Positions 45,427-54,832 of a stretch of 64,000 nucleotides of DNA are shown one piece after another. This DNA comes from Vibrio tapetis subsp. tapetis (lineage in GTDB: Bacteria; Pseudomonadota; Gammaproteobacteria; Enterobacterales; Vibrionaceae), in the NCBI RefSeq assembly GCF_900233005.1, contig NZ_LT960612.1, forward strand, positions 992,001-1,056,000, written 5' to 3'. Position 1 is the first letter of the stretch. Every line of letters starts with the position of its first letter. The notes under the pieces are model-generated. The model had not been told where the DNA came from, made no database searches, and saw only the letters and a list, made by a program, of their open reading frames with translations. The translations under genes and the position numbers were made by a program.

Positions 45427-46302
45427 ATGTTTGAACGTTTTATCAGTACGTGGTTGAAATCGACAAATAAGGTCACGATGAAACTGGTGTTTTCTAGTCA
45501 GTATATGCAGTTACCTAACATGTCAAACCAACAGTTTATTGCCAATCAATCGGCTTTGGCTCCTAGTTACGATTGGTATTCAAGTAAACAGACGGTTGAC
45601 TCTGACCTGTTTGAAAATGGAGGGCATTTTGCACTCACACATGAAAATAGGTTCGTGAATCAATTGTGGTTGCAGAATTTAGAAACTTGGCTAGAAGGTG
45701 AGCGTCTGCCCGTCATTATGTCGAATTGTCACGATACGATTAATACGAATATAGAACCGATTGCAAAGAAAGGCAGTGTGGGGGTCATTAGTATTGGTCG
45801 AGATTTTCACATGTCTGTTGATTCGAAGCTACAGACGGGATCGGCGTATCATCGAGTTTTGAGTCAGTATGATCAATTGCAATTTTTGGGCTTGGGTATT
45901 GATGAAGATAAACTCAGTGCGTCCGAGCTTGAATACGCGGAAGACATGAATTGCTATTGGTTGACAAAAGCAGAGTGCAACCTGCGCTATCGTCATCAAA
46001 TCAAAGAACAGTTGTATAGTTTCGGTGCCAAAGTAGAGCAGTTAGTGATAGATATCGATCTCGCGTCAATCATTGCACATTACCGAAATCAAACCACCGT
46101 CGGTATTGATTTACCCTGGTTGCTTCAGGTGCTTCGATATTGCATTTCATCAGGTAAATTAAAGTTGGTGCAGCTGGTGGGGGATAGAGAATATTTGGTG
46201 TACTCAAAACAAGTGTTGACACTATTAGAAACAATGTTGACGAGTGATGCCCCAACGGTTCAATCTGAGTGGCCTTTGATCGCCCCGCCTCTCGCTCGGT
46301 AG
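45427..46302 (+). CDS. Degenerate ureohydrolase (arginase/formiminoglutamase)-like protein
   Basis: This protein of about 291 residues starts at ATG 45427 after an AGGTGG site. Its layout follows the formiminoglutamase/arginase fold, with segments at the positions of the metal motifs. They read IMSNCHDTIN in place of GGGHE, ISIGRDFHMS in place of NFDAHFD, GTAY-like GSAYHRVL, and VIDIDLASII in place of SIDLDVFP. Several metal-binding aspartates and histidines are therefore missing, and catalysis is doubtful. It could be a non-enzymatic relative. It stands alone between the two chitinase genes. The family call is by fold pattern and is moderate. Confidence 0.55.
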   Translation: MFERFISTWLKSTNKVTMKLVFSSQYMQLPNMSNQQFIANQSALAPSYDWYSSKQTVDSDLFENGGHFALTHENRFVNQLWLQNLETWLEGERLPVIMSNCHDTINTNIEPIAKKGSVGVISIGRDFHMSVDSKLQTGSAYHRVLSQYDQLQFLGLGIDEDKLSASELEYAEDMNCYWLTKAECNLRYRHQIKEQLYSFGAKVEQLVIDIDLASIIAHYRNQTTVGIDLPWLLQVLRYCISSGKLKLVQLVGDREYLVYSKQVLTLLETMLTSDAPTVQSEWPLIAPPLAR

Positions 46303-46347
46303 GGATCCAGTTCGGTAGAGATTTGTTAGAATCAATCGACAGGAAAA

Positions 46348-46375
46348 AATGGGTATTCTATTAGGAATACCCATT
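46348..46375. terminator. Bidirectional terminator between convergent genes
   Basis: AATGGGTATTC (46348-46358) and GAATACCCATT (46365-46375) form an 11-bp stem between the ureohydrolase-like gene and the convergent GH19 gene. Confidence 0.85.
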
Positions 46376-46410
46376 ATGGTGACACAATTTTGATTGGCTA
46401 AGTTGCCGAC

Positions 46411-47856
46411 TTATACTACTTTCCAAGGACCCCATTGGCCACTTTGTTCAGGATCATCACCTTGGGTATACCATTTCGCTTCATAGGTAACGCCATTGAT
46501 AACGACTTGATCACCGCCATTATAGACTTTTGACGCACTCCACCCATTAGGTGTTGGATCTGGGTTTGGACCAGGCCCTGGATCTGGGGTGATCGTGTCA
46601 ACCACTCGAACTTCTGGCCAGTTAGCATGAGACTCGTAAAAATTGGTCACACACTTTTCATAGTCTCCAGGAACAAGCGCTGAATAGGCGGTTTGAAAAC
46701 CAACCAATTCACATTCAAAAGAGGCGCCTTCTGGCCTGTCAGCGTAGTATTTCCAGTTACCGTCCCAATTGGTGTAAAGCACGTCAGTGGCACCATTAAG
46801 GTTCAAGCTGCCGTAAGGGGTCTGCTGCCAGCATGTATTGGTTTCATCGGCTTCGATTGGGATTTGGTAATGGTTAGATAATCCTTCCCAATAACGAATT
46901 CGGTTAACGGGTTGCCCCTTTGTTTTGTTTTGCTCACCACATTCAATGCCGCCATTAATGACGTTGATGGTCGTACCAAATCCGTAACCGATATTGGCCT
47001 GTATTTCTCGCTGTGATGGTGCCCAAGTTCTGTCTATGACGTGTAGCATAGCTGGTTTAGGCGCTTGTGGTGTCAGGAAAAACCAGATGGCCGATGCAAG
47101 GTTTAGCCAAGAATCGGCGACTAAACCGGGCTCGTTTAACAATACTGTGGCGTCGCCATCAAACATGACCTCAGAGAATGCGCCGTAGTTAAAGTGGTAA
47201 GACAGTTGCTTGGCACCACGACCAAAATAGCCTTGGTTTGCAGCGCACGGCCAGCGTTTGTTTTGCCAGTCATTTTGCCCGCAGCCAGTCGTATAGCCCG
47301 GTTGACCTTCCGACCAGCCCATTTCACGAACATGAACAAGAGCCTGCTGCCACTCTTCAAGCCCTAGCGGGTTATCCCAAGTATTGTCGATGGCAATATG
47401 ACCCCCTGTTTCTTGAGCGAAGTGAGCAAATGCTGTGACAATGGATTTTTTACAAATGGCGTCTGAATCGCGTCCATCCGTGTAATCTCCACAGAAAGCA
47501 GGAAACTTACCTATAGCGCGAAGGAAGCGAGTATAAGTGTATTCAGGGGCTGCCATATGGGTAAGAAAATCCCATTGAGCTTGTGGGAAGACGCGTTCAA
47601 CTCGTTTGACGTTAACCGGATTACTCGCTAAACCAGCATCAATGGCTTCAACGACTGTGTTAGAGCGAGTTTCGAGTGCTTTTGCCCAAATAGCGTACAT
47701 TGGGTCACTGGTTTTTGAGGCTTCAAGTGCTTGAATTTCAGCTCGTGAAACAATGTAACCCGTTGGGTTAAGAGGATCTGGCTGTGGGTTCATGGTGGCT
47801 GCGTTAGTGGCAAAACTACAACCAATGAGTACAGGAATAAGGCCAACTTTTAACAT
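46411..47856 (-). CDS. GH19 chitinase with C-terminal CBM5/12
   Basis: This 481-residue secreted enzyme has a signal peptide ending TNAA. The lysozyme-like GH19 domain spans about residues 75-330. The catalytic acid is E149 in HFAQETGGH, and the conserved YFGRGAKQLSYHFNYG and INGGIECG motifs are intact. A proline-rich linker (PDPGPGPNPDPTP) leads to one CBM5/12 module (WSASKVYNGGDQVVINGVTY, then AKWYTQGDDPEQSGQWGPW). Unlike the GH18 gene nearby, it is complete. It would hydrolyse chitin outside the cell with inversion of the anomeric centre. Confidence 0.9.
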   Translation of the reverse strand: MLKVGLIPVLIGCSFATNAATMNPQPDPLNPTGYIVSRAEIQALEASKTSDPMYAIWAKALETRSNTVVEAIDAGLASNPVNVKRVERVFPQAQWDFLTHMAAPEYTYTRFLRAIGKFPAFCGDYTDGRDSDAICKKSIVTAFAHFAQETGGHIAIDNTWDNPLGLEEWQQALVHVREMGWSEGQPGYTTGCGQNDWQNKRWPCAANQGYFGRGAKQLSYHFNYGAFSEVMFDGDATVLLNEPGLVADSWLNLASAIWFFLTPQAPKPAMLHVIDRTWAPSQREIQANIGYGFGTTINVINGGIECGEQNKTKGQPVNRIRYWEGLSNHYQIPIEADETNTCWQQTPYGSLNLNGATDVLYTNWDGNWKYYADRPEGASFECELVGFQTAYSALVPGDYEKCVTNFYESHANWPEVRVVDTITPDPGPGPNPDPTPNGWSASKVYNGGDQVVINGVTYEAKWYTQGDDPEQSGQWGPWKVV

Positions 47857-48134
47857 GATTTAACTCCTTGTTTATCTTATATGCGATCCGCAAATCACGG
47901 CGTATAAATGAAACAGTGTTATGTCAAAAATTATCCTAGTCGTGCTGTTAGCAAACATACAACGGCGTTGGTTGAGGTTTTGTCAGCATGCGGCGCGATT
48001 CAAATCTTATTTGGTAACGGCGTGTTGGCTCATGGCTGTGGTGCGATATTGCTACAAACTAAGTTAGCGAGTGACGAAAGCAGATTTTTAAACTGTGAGA
48101 ACTCGTTATCAATCTATCGAGCACTTACATTGAA

Positions 48135-48150
48135 GTGTAAACGTATCAAC
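48135..48150. promoter_or_regulatory. GalR/GalS-type operator, upstream site
   Basis: GTGTAAACGTATCAAC agrees with GTGKAANCGNTTNCAC except in its right arm. It lies 87 bp upstream of the stronger site, so repressor looping is possible. Confidence 0.55.
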
Positions 48151-48221
48151 TATTTACGTAATAAATCAAGAAAATGGTGATGTATAACCTTTACACCGCA
48201 ACTTATGTAATGGTTTATTTT

Positions 48222-48237
48222 GTGTAAACGTTTCCAC
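48222..48237. promoter_or_regulatory. GalR/GalS-type operator, downstream site
   Basis: GTGTAAACGTTTCCAC fits the GalR/GalS consensus GTGKAANCGNTTNCAC at every fixed position. It lies 139 bp before galT and predicts galactose induction. No galR gene is in the window. Confidence 0.75.
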
Positions 48238-48376
48238 AAATTGTGATGTGAACGCCAGTTTACCGCTTAACGAGCTGCTAGTATTTATCCATTGAAGCAA
48301 GATTGGTTCATCGGTGGGAGCGAATAGTGACAACTATCATCGAAAAATGGCTAACTTAACGAAATGAGAATATTGA

Positions 48377-49432
48377 ATGTCGCAGAGCAAATTTGACCCA
48401 CTTGATCACCCTCATCGAAGATACAATCCGCTAACTGGCCAGTGGATCCTTGTGTCTCCGCATCGTGCGAAACGTCCTTGGAGTGGGCAAGATGAAACAC
48501 CAAACACTGAAACACTAGCGTCATATGAGCCTGAGTGTTTCCTTTGCCCTAGTAACACTCGGGTTTCCGGTGATGAAAATCCTGACTATGACGGAACGTA
48601 TGTATTTGGTAATGACTTTGCCGCGTTAATGCCAGACTCTCCTGCAGCCCCTGAATCAAATAATCCTTTGTTTAAAGCCCAAGGTGTACGAGGTCTTAGT
48701 CGTGTGATCTGCTTTTCTCCTGATCACAGTAAAACGCTACCAGAGCTTCCTTTGGGGGGCATCCGCAATGTCATTGATACATGGAGCGAGCAAATTGAAG
48801 AGTTGGGTAAAGATTACCTGTGGGTTCAGGCGTTTGAAAACAAAGGCGAAACGATGGGGTGCTCACAACCACACCCGCACGGTCAGATTTGGGCAAACAG
48901 TTTTTTACCTAATGAAATTGAAAGAAAAGACAGTAACTTAAGAGATTACTATCAGAAATATGGTAGTAACTTGTTGGTGGACTATGCCAATCAGGAGTCG
49001 TCTGACGGGGCTCGTACTGTTGTTGAAACGGAGCATTGGATTGCAGTCGTGCCGTACTGGGCTGCGTGGCCTTTCGAAACTATGTTGTTACCAAAAGTGC
49101 ATATTCGCCGTATGAGTGAGCTGTCAGAAGCGCAACGAGATGATCTCGCAGTGGCGATTAAGAAACTGACCAGTCGCTACGACAACTTATTTGAGTGCTC
49201 CTTCCCGTATTCGATGGGGTGGCATTATGCGCCATTCTTTGAACAAGGGACAGATATCGAATATTGGCAATTACACGCGCTGTTTTACCCTCCTTTATTG
49301 CGTTCTGCGTCGATTCGTAAATTTATGGTTGGCTATGAAATGTTAGCTGAGTCGCAACGCGATCTTACTGCGGAACAAGCTGCTCAACGGTTGAGAGATG
49401 TGAGTGATGTTCATTATAAAGAACAGCAGTAA
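48377..49432 (+). CDS. galT: Galactose-1-phosphate uridylyltransferase
   Basis: This 351-residue Leloir-pathway enzyme moves UMP between UDP-glucose and galactose-1-phosphate. The active-site H166-P167-H168 lies in [14 protein letters not shown], and H166 carries the UMP in the known mechanism. The N-terminal [20 protein letters not shown] and the zinc-site cysteines (CFLCPSN) are also seen. It is followed by galK 86 bp downstream. galE and galM are not in the window. GalR-type operators precede it. Confidence 0.95.
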   Translation: MSQSKFDPLDHPHRRYNPLTGQWILVSPHRAKRPWSGQDETPNTETLASYEPECFLCPSNTRVSGDENPDYDGTYVFGNDFAALMPDSPAAPESNNPLFKAQGVRGLSRVICFSPDHSKTLPELPLGGIRNVIDTWSEQIEELGKDYLWVQAFENKGETMGCSQPHPHGQIWANSFLPNEIERKDSNLRDYYQKYGSNLLVDYANQESSDGARTVVETEHWIAVVPYWAAWPFETMLLPKVHIRRMSELSEAQRDDLAVAIKKLTSRYDNLFECSFPYSMGWHYAPFFEQGTDIEYWQLHALFYPPLLRSASIRKFMVGYEMLAESQRDLTAEQAAQRLRDVSDVHYKEQQ

Positions 49433-49518
49433 GCAAATAATGCATTGGGTTATGAAAGAAAATTGGATTACGAGATAAACATTGGGCGAAAAGAACCAAG
49501 AAATTTAAGGAAACACGC

Positions 49519-50673
49519 ATGATAGATTTGATCAGAAATGTTAAAGCATCATTTGAAACGGCTTTTGGCTATGAAGCGAGCCACGTCGTTCAAGCTCCGG
49601 GGCGAGTCAATTTAATCGGTGAACATACTGATTACAACGATGGGTTTGTATTGCCTTGCGCGATCAATTATCAAACCGTTGTTGCTGCTTCAAAACGAAC
49701 AGACTCCCTGGTTCGTATCGTTGCGGTAGATTTTGATGAAGAGACCGATCAATTCGATTTGAATCAAGATATTGCATTTTCACCTGATAAAATGTGGTCA
49801 AACTATATTCGCGGCGTTGTTAAATGCTTACAAGAACGTGGCTTGGTATTTTCTGGTGCTGATATCTCTGTTAGTGGCAACGTTCCCCAAGGGGCTGGTT
49901 TAAGTTCGTCTGCTGCGTTAGAAGTGGTGATTGGCCAAACCTTTAAAGTACTGTTCGATTTAGACATCAGCCAGACAGACATCGCGCTGAATGGGCAACA
50001 GGCTGAAAATGAGTTTGTTGGCTGTAAGTGCGGAATTATGGATCAACTTATTTCAGCGCAAGGTCAGGCTAACCATGCATTGCTGATTGATTGCCGAAGC
50101 CTCGAAACAAAAGCGGTATCAATGCCAGAAGACATGGCTATCGTTATCATTAATTCTAATAAAAAGCGCGGCCTTGTTGATAGTGAATACAATGCTCGTC
50201 GCCAACAATGTGAAGAAGGCGCACGTGCTTTTGGGGTGAAAGCCTTACGCGATGTGACGATAGAACAATTTTCACAACGTGAAAGTGAGTTGGATGTTCA
50301 GGTTGCCATGCGAGCGCGTCATGTGATAACTGAAAATACGAGGACTCTCGAAGCTTGCGAAGCGCTTGTCGCTCACGATATGAAGCGTTTGGGAGAGTTA
50401 ATGGCACAATCACATGCCTCCATGCGTGATGACTTTGAAATTACGGTGCCGGAAGTAGATGCGTTAGTCGATATGGTAAAAAATGTGATTGGTGATAAAG
50501 GCGGCGTACGCATGACAGGCGGTGGCTTTGGTGGTTGCATTGTTGCGGTTATACCGCCAAGTTTGGTCGCCGAAGTTACGGCAACGGTTGAAGATAAGTA
50601 CCAAGCGATAACCGGCCTAAAAGAATCGATTTATATCTGCCACGCTACATCGGGGGCAGGAGAAGTCGAATAA
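49519..50673 (+). CDS. galK: Galactokinase
   Basis: This 384-residue GHMP kinase phosphorylates galactose to galactose-1-phosphate. The galactokinase signature [19 protein letters not shown] is at about residues 29-47, the ATP loop [12 protein letters not shown] at about 131-142, and the C-terminal GGGFGGC motif is present. A good AAGGAAA site precedes the start. It forms the galTK operon. Confidence 0.95.
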   Translation: MIDLIRNVKASFETAFGYEASHVVQAPGRVNLIGEHTDYNDGFVLPCAINYQTVVAASKRTDSLVRIVAVDFDEETDQFDLNQDIAFSPDKMWSNYIRGVVKCLQERGLVFSGADISVSGNVPQGAGLSSSAALEVVIGQTFKVLFDLDISQTDIALNGQQAENEFVGCKCGIMDQLISAQGQANHALLIDCRSLETKAVSMPEDMAIVIINSNKKRGLVDSEYNARRQQCEEGARAFGVKALRDVTIEQFSQRESELDVQVAMRARHVITENTRTLEACEALVAHDMKRLGELMAQSHASMRDDFEITVPEVDALVDMVKNVIGDKGGVRMTGGGFGGCIVAVIPPSLVAEVTATVEDKYQAITGLKESIYICHATSGAGEVE

Positions 50674-50739
50674 GCTTGGTTTCAATAATGAAGCTTTCTA
50701 TTTTTAGTAACAAAAGGGTCATACTGTTTATCTGAGATC

Positions 50740-50807
50740 CACGCTCTGACAGGGAGCGTGACGGGCAACAGATTCAGTATGGCTCCTTCCTTGCTGGGTA
50801 ACGTTGC
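50740..50807 (+). terminator. Tandem hairpins after galK
   Basis: CACGCTC/GAGCGTG (50740-50760) forms a first stem. GGGCAAC/GTTGCCC (50763-50807) can form a second, wider one. T runs are weak, so this may be an attenuating or RNA-stabilising structure rather than an intrinsic terminator. Confidence 0.4.
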
Positions 50808-50919
50808 CCAATGGCCTCGCTTTTTCTTCTCTTCAATTCAATTCAATTTGCGTTTTATGCCGCATTTATCGGTCAAATTTTTTTTTATACTGAAGATCAT
50901 TCGATTGAGAGGTATGCCG

Positions 50920-51177
50920 ATGTTAAATGAAAACCACGCTTTTATTTTAGATTTCCCAGAACTCAAATTAGACATTGTCCAACTCAACCACGACGATCCA
51001 ACGTTTAAAGCTGATCTCCAAGAATACCACCTGCTTGATTACAATATTCGTGAATTAGAAGTATCAGGTAGCCCTATTGACGATGAAAGTATGCATGATC
51101 TCAAAGTTAAGAGAATGGAGCTAAAAGACACGCTTTATAAGCAGCTTACTAAGCATCACGACGAAGCGGAAAGTTAA
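50920..51177 (+). CDS. DUF465 (YdcH-like) small protein
   Basis: This 85-residue charged helical protein has the family start MLNENHAFILDFPELKLDI and the C-terminal VKRMELKDTLYKQL. The frame is open from 50758, but the ATG at 50920 gives the family start and follows GAGAGGT. These small hairpin-like proteins are common in proteobacteria; their function is not established. Confidence 0.8.
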   Translation: MLNENHAFILDFPELKLDIVQLNHDDPTFKADLQEYHLLDYNIRELEVSGSPIDDESMHDLKVKRMELKDTLYKQLTKHHDEAES

Positions 51178-51195
51178 TTCAGTTTGGGGCATTTT

Positions 51196-51250
51196 CATAA
51201 ATCGCTAATTGTGGCCAGCGCTAATTGTGAGCACCAATTAGCGATTTATG
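51196..51250. terminator. 16-bp inverted repeat between convergent genes
   Basis: CATAAATCGCTAATTG (51196-51211) and CAATTAGCGATTTATG (51235-51250) are a perfect inverted repeat with a 23-base loop. The loop contains a second GCTAATTGTG. It probably ends both the DUF465 and NicO transcripts, although it lacks a T run. Confidence 0.6.
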
Positions 51251-51268
51251 GTAGAGCTTGCTTATTGG

Positions 51269-52177
51269 TTAAATAACACTGGAAAATGCGGGAGCTGTCG
51301 ATTGCATCAACAGTATTCCAAAGGCTGCAACTAAGATCCCACCCACGAGTTTGAACACCTGAGGTAAGTTACTTCTTACCGGTTTCGTTGAGTGCTTCAT
51401 ATACCCCAAGACCACTTTTTTACCACTTAATGTCATCAATGCGATGCATGATGTTGTGATACAGGTGCCAATGGCCATGATCAGTGCACTGACAATACCG
51501 ACCCAATATAAGCCGACCATGTTAGCGAACAATAGAATCATAATGGCCCCTGTGCAGGGTCTTAGCCCAATAGCCAAAATAATGGCTGCTTTTTCTCTAT
51601 AGCTGGAGTCTGTGCACGATCCATTCTGAGTGTTTGATGCTTGTTGCTGGAGGCCTTTTTCTCTCTTAACGAATACAAGCTTACGCAGTGCTTTGTAGCA
51701 AAGAGTGAACCCCAGTAAAGCAACACAAAAGTAACTCAATTTCATCACCACTTCTGCGTGTGAATGTATCTCTCTCATAGAGGATTGAAATACGGCGAGC
51801 AAAGTCGTGACCAATGCAATCGCGACAACGGCTTGTAAAATGGACGATAGCACGGTTATGTAAAGGCTACTTTTTGCGTTACTAGGTTGGGTCATCAAGT
51901 AGGTAGCAACAATGACCTTTCCGTGTCCTGGCCCCATAGAGTGCAATATCCCATAGCCAAAGCTCACTACAATAAATGTCGACCAAGCGTGACTCTTATT
52001 TTCTTGAATATCGTACAATAAATCGCTTAACTGGCTATTTAGATCTCGCTGCCAGTGGATCGCCTGCAAAAGCAATTCTGGCCAGTAATGCCATAATATA
52101 TACGTTAGAAAGATGACAATGACAGTCATTAACCGCAGTACGATTGAGTTAGGCTCGTTTTTGGTGTCACAATTCAT
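51269..52177 (-). CDS. NicO/RcnA-type nickel/cobalt (or zinc) membrane transporter
   Basis: This inner-membrane protein of about 302 residues has about six helices. The family motif HSMGPGHGKVIVATYL lies in an early helix, and GLRPCTGAIMILLFANMVGL further on. Two bases separate it from the upstream DUF1007 gene. The ATG at 52177 follows a GGAG site; an earlier TTG at 52192 is not preferred. In many gammaproteobacteria the DUF1007-NicO pair is a metal transport unit. The direction and metal are not settled by sequence. Confidence 0.78.
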   Translation of the reverse strand: MNCDTKNEPNSIVLRLMTVIVIFLTYILWHYWPELLLQAIHWQRDLNSQLSDLLYDIQENKSHAWSTFIVVSFGYGILHSMGPGHGKVIVATYLMTQPSNAKSSLYITVLSSILQAVVAIALVTTLLAVFQSSMREIHSHAEVVMKLSYFCVALLGFTLCYKALRKLVFVKREKGLQQQASNTQNGSCTDSSYREKAAIILAIGLRPCTGAIMILLFANMVGLYWVGIVSALIMAIGTCITTSCIALMTLSGKKVVLGYMKHSTKPVRSNLPQVFKLVGGILVAAFGILLMQSTAPAFSSVI

Positions 52178-52179
52178 AC

Positions 52180-52839
52180 TTATTCTCCGCAAGTGAGGTA
52201 AGCGTGTTGGGTAAATAATTGACCAAGTGCATTGTCTGGATCGGCATCAATAGGTAGAGCGAGTGCGTAGGCCATTTGCTCGGAACATGGCGTAGGTTCA
52301 ACTAAATCAATTTGGCAGTGCGCTTGTAGAGCTGGGCTTAAAGACAGAGATTGTTCTCCTTTCCAGCTCATATCGACGTAATAACTAGGTTCGAAAATCA
52401 TCAACTTTAGCCGGTTGCCAAATACTGACTTGGGTTCAGCTAAGGGGAGATTAAATGTCAGAGTAAATTTTCCTCTGTGCTGGGTAAGTTCGGCATCGAA
52501 AACCTCTTTGTAGCGTATCGGTGAATCACCGTCGAAAAAATAGGTAAAGTAATGGTCTTGTAGCATATTCCTGACAATAGACTGCGCTAGATTCTTGAGT
52601 GTTTTTTCTTTGTTTTCTGGGGACATGTCTTCGCCATCGATCATGTATGCAGAAGTCATTGCATCGAATGTCCATTCCATCGAAAAGCCCGTCACGACAT
52701 CATCTATTCCGTTGACTCGAGTGTTCATTTCGATCCAAGAGTGGGGATGGGCGGCAGATAAACCAGAGAAAACCAAGCAGGTACTGGTGAGAAGGCTAAG
52801 TAACAATACCTTGAAGGTGCGATAAGAGTGCGAACGCAT
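52180..52839 (-). CDS. DUF1007-family periplasmic protein
   Basis: This 219-residue protein has a signal peptide ending LSAA and the diagnostic start HPHSWIEMNTRVNGID, followed by GFSMEWTFDAMTSAY. It is a DUF1007 protein, an extracytoplasmic partner of NicO-type transporters. The HPH start could bind metal. It is the first gene of the pair and its promoter carries an inverted repeat. Confidence 0.82.
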   Translation of the reverse strand: MRSHSYRTFKVLLLSLLTSTCLVFSGLSAAHPHSWIEMNTRVNGIDDVVTGFSMEWTFDAMTSAYMIDGEDMSPENKEKTLKNLAQSIVRNMLQDHYFTYFFDGDSPIRYKEVFDAELTQHRGKFTLTFNLPLAEPKSVFGNRLKLMIFEPSYYVDMSWKGEQSLSLSPALQAHCQIDLVEPTPCSEQMAYALALPIDADPDNALGQLFTQHAYLTCGE

Positions 52840-52896
52840 GTCGGTTCCAAAAGATGTTTTATATGGAACCTTGAAGAGTAAGATATCAATTATAAA

Positions 52897-52916
52897 ATAA
52901 CAAGATTAATTGTTAT
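52897..52916. promoter_or_regulatory. Inverted repeat upstream of the DUF1007/NicO operon
   Basis: ATAACAA-N6-TTGTTAT (52897-52916), about 58 bp before the DUF1007 start, resembles a metalloregulator site. It does not fit Zur or NikR consensus closely, and the regulator is unknown. Confidence 0.4.
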
Positions 52917-52939
52917 GTTATCACACAAACATGACCTGG

Positions 52940-53254
52940 TTATGTGGTTCTAATTTCGTTTTCGCAAAAGCTTAATGGGGCGGCACTTAGCCTTTTACCT
53001 TGATTAAGATAAGTCGTACACGCCACCCTTAAAATGGAAGTGAAGTTCTTTATTTCACCATTTCGTGCGATAACTTCTCGGTAAATCCGAGTAAGAAACA
53101 ACCCGATGGTGAGGCTATCTTCTCGAGCGATGGTTTCTAGAATTTGCCAAAATACGCCTTCTAATCGAATACTGGTGACAACACCATCGAGTCGAATTGA
53201 TCGTGTTTTGAGTTCAAATAGCTCATCCTCGACGCCTGAATAGATCTCGCACAT
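52940..53254 (-). CDS. Ribbon-helix-helix domain protein
   Basis: This small protein of about 104 residues has an N-terminal MCEIYSGVEDELFELKTRSI and the RHH signature VVTSIRLEGVFWQILETIA, then a short helical tail. It is the RHH_4 type found in many proteobacteria. The ATG at 53254 follows AAGGA; the frame extends to 53272. It may be a DNA-binding regulator; the target is unknown. Confidence 0.7.
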   Translation of the reverse strand: MCEIYSGVEDELFELKTRSIRLDGVVTSIRLEGVFWQILETIAREDSLTIGLFLTRIYREVIARNGEIKNFTSILRVACTTYLNQGKRLSAAPLSFCENEIRTT

Positions 53255-53512
53255 TGGTCTCGTCCTTTTCATTAGATTTAAGACATAATAAGGGAATATA
53301 GCTGTATGTCGAAAATTACTGTGAATTATGTTATTAAATATTTGTGTTTAAAAACAGTATATTAAATGTTTCATTGGTCGTTGTGATAAAAGGTTTTGTT
53401 GATTTTATGAAATGACTCGCATCTTCGGTCTCCTTGTTACTTATCTTGCATAGAAAGACTTACTATCTCGCGAGTGTCGCACGAACATGACTAGATATGG
53501 TGTAAATCAAAG

Positions 53513-54832
53513 ATGACATCTCGAGTACTAAAGGTCGTTACATTAGTAGAGCAAAAGCTGCCATACAGCTGGGCACTTGATGACTTAGCTGCGAAGGTGT
53601 CTGTTTCAAAATGGCATTTACAAAGAGAGTTCAAAGCGAACACGGGCATGTCGATAGGCCAGTATGCAAGAACGCGTCGGCTTGGCATGGCTGCTTATGA
53701 AATCGCGAATACCGAGAAGCGCATTATCGATGTCGCGATGGATTTTGATTTCGAGTCTCAAGAAGCCTTTGCTCGTGCGTTTAAACGTCAATACGGCATA
53801 TCCCCTAAACACTTGAAACTTCAACCTACCTGGGCTAACAATTTATTTTCTCGGCCAATTTGCCAAGACTATATAGATTGCTTCCATTATTGCTCTGCTA
53901 ATCCACCTACGATCGTGGACTTCCCCGATACGCATTTTTATGGCTTGTACGACTATTTTGAAGCGATTCGATTCGATAGTGAGAGTTTTCTTAGTCAGTT
54001 AAGAGGACTGTGGGACAAGTTTTTGGCCTATATTCCGGACGATGATAGGGGAGATTGGGCTGAGTATTATTCAGTAGAGACCTTCGAGCGAGGTTCTCAC
54101 CAAATGCAGAAGTTTACCATGATGGCGGCTCGGACTCGTTCATTTAGTCCCGAAGTTGAATCAATAAGCTTTATGCCAGCTCATCAAAGGTTGCGGTTTT
54201 CGGTACCGAAACCTGAATTGACGGAATATTTTCTGGAATATTTATATTACGTGTATATGCCGCAATCTAAACGGAGTGTTATGAAATTGCCAGTGCTGTG
54301 GCAGATGGATCTGGATGGCAATCTATGTGGTTTGTACGCTTTGGAATATGCGGATGAGCAAACCTTGCCTAAGTCAATCGTATCGATTTTGCCTGATCTC
54401 GTGTGTAAACCGACGAAAGAAATGAGCGCAATAAGACATGATGTCAGCATCGACTTACGGGAAACAGGGTTAAGAATCAAAAACTTGCTCCGACGGTGGG
54501 AAGCAGACTTTGACTCGAATTCAGACATCATCGTTGGCGATTATTCAGGGAAGGAGTTTAAAGTTGATCATCAGTTCATTAGTCACTTTGTTGTCAATGA
54601 AGGGCTGAGTGAGCAAAACAAGAATATGATCAACGTTGCGAAAAATCATTACTTGCAAGTCGAATTAGTAGGCACTGTTATCGAGTTAGCAGAAGCGGTG
54701 GATTATATCTTGTTCGCTTACATGGATGCTTCTGCTTATTACTCTAGTGCTGGTTGCGAATGGTTGTGTGATATAGAAAAAGTGCACAGTACTTACCGTG
54801 TTACGGCACTTTTTCCTGTCAAGAAACGTTAA
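53513..54832 (+). CDS. AraC-family regulator (Rob/SoxS-like N-terminus with long effector domain)
   Basis: This 439-residue protein has its two AraC helix-turn-helix motifs at the N-terminus (residues about 5-100: LDDLAAKVSVSKWHLQREF and DVAMDFDFESQEAFARAF), as in Rob. The roughly 340-residue C-terminal part is long and I recognise no family in it beyond a possible GyrI/SOUL-like region. It overlaps the convergent OpgC-like gene by four bases. The target genes are unknown. Confidence 0.75.
   Translation: MTSRVLKVVTLVEQKLPYSWALDDLAAKVSVSKWHLQREFKANTGMSIGQYARTRRLGMAAYEIANTEKRIIDVAMDFDFESQEAFARAFKRQYGISPKHLKLQPTWANNLFSRPICQDYIDCFHYCSANPPTIVDFPDTHFYGLYDYFEAIRFDSESFLSQLRGLWDKFLAYIPDDDRGDWAEYYSVETFERGSHQMQKFTMMAARTRSFSPEVESISFMPAHQRLRFSVPKPELTEYFLEYLYYVYMPQSKRSVMKLPVLWQMDLDGNLCGLYALEYADEQTLPKSIVSILPDLVCKPTKEMSAIRHDVSIDLRETGLRIKNLLRRWEADFDSNSDIIVGDYSGKEFKVDHQFISHFVVNEGLSEQNKNMINVAKNHYLQVELVGTVIELAEAVDYILFAYMDASAYYSSAGCEWLCDIEKVHSTYRVTALFPVKKR

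Larger units (their letters stand above)
47857..48376. promoter_or_regulatory. Regulatory region between GH19 and galT
   Basis: This 520-bp region holds the GH19 promoter on the left and the galT promoter with two GalR-type operators on the right. A 90-codon forward frame at 47908-48180 overlaps an operator and is not supported as a gene. Confidence 0.6.

Noticed and set aside
47908..48180. 90-codon forward frame between GH19 and galT
   Set aside because: It overlaps a GalR-type operator, lacks a ribosome site and has an unnatural composition; it is treated as part of the regulatory region.
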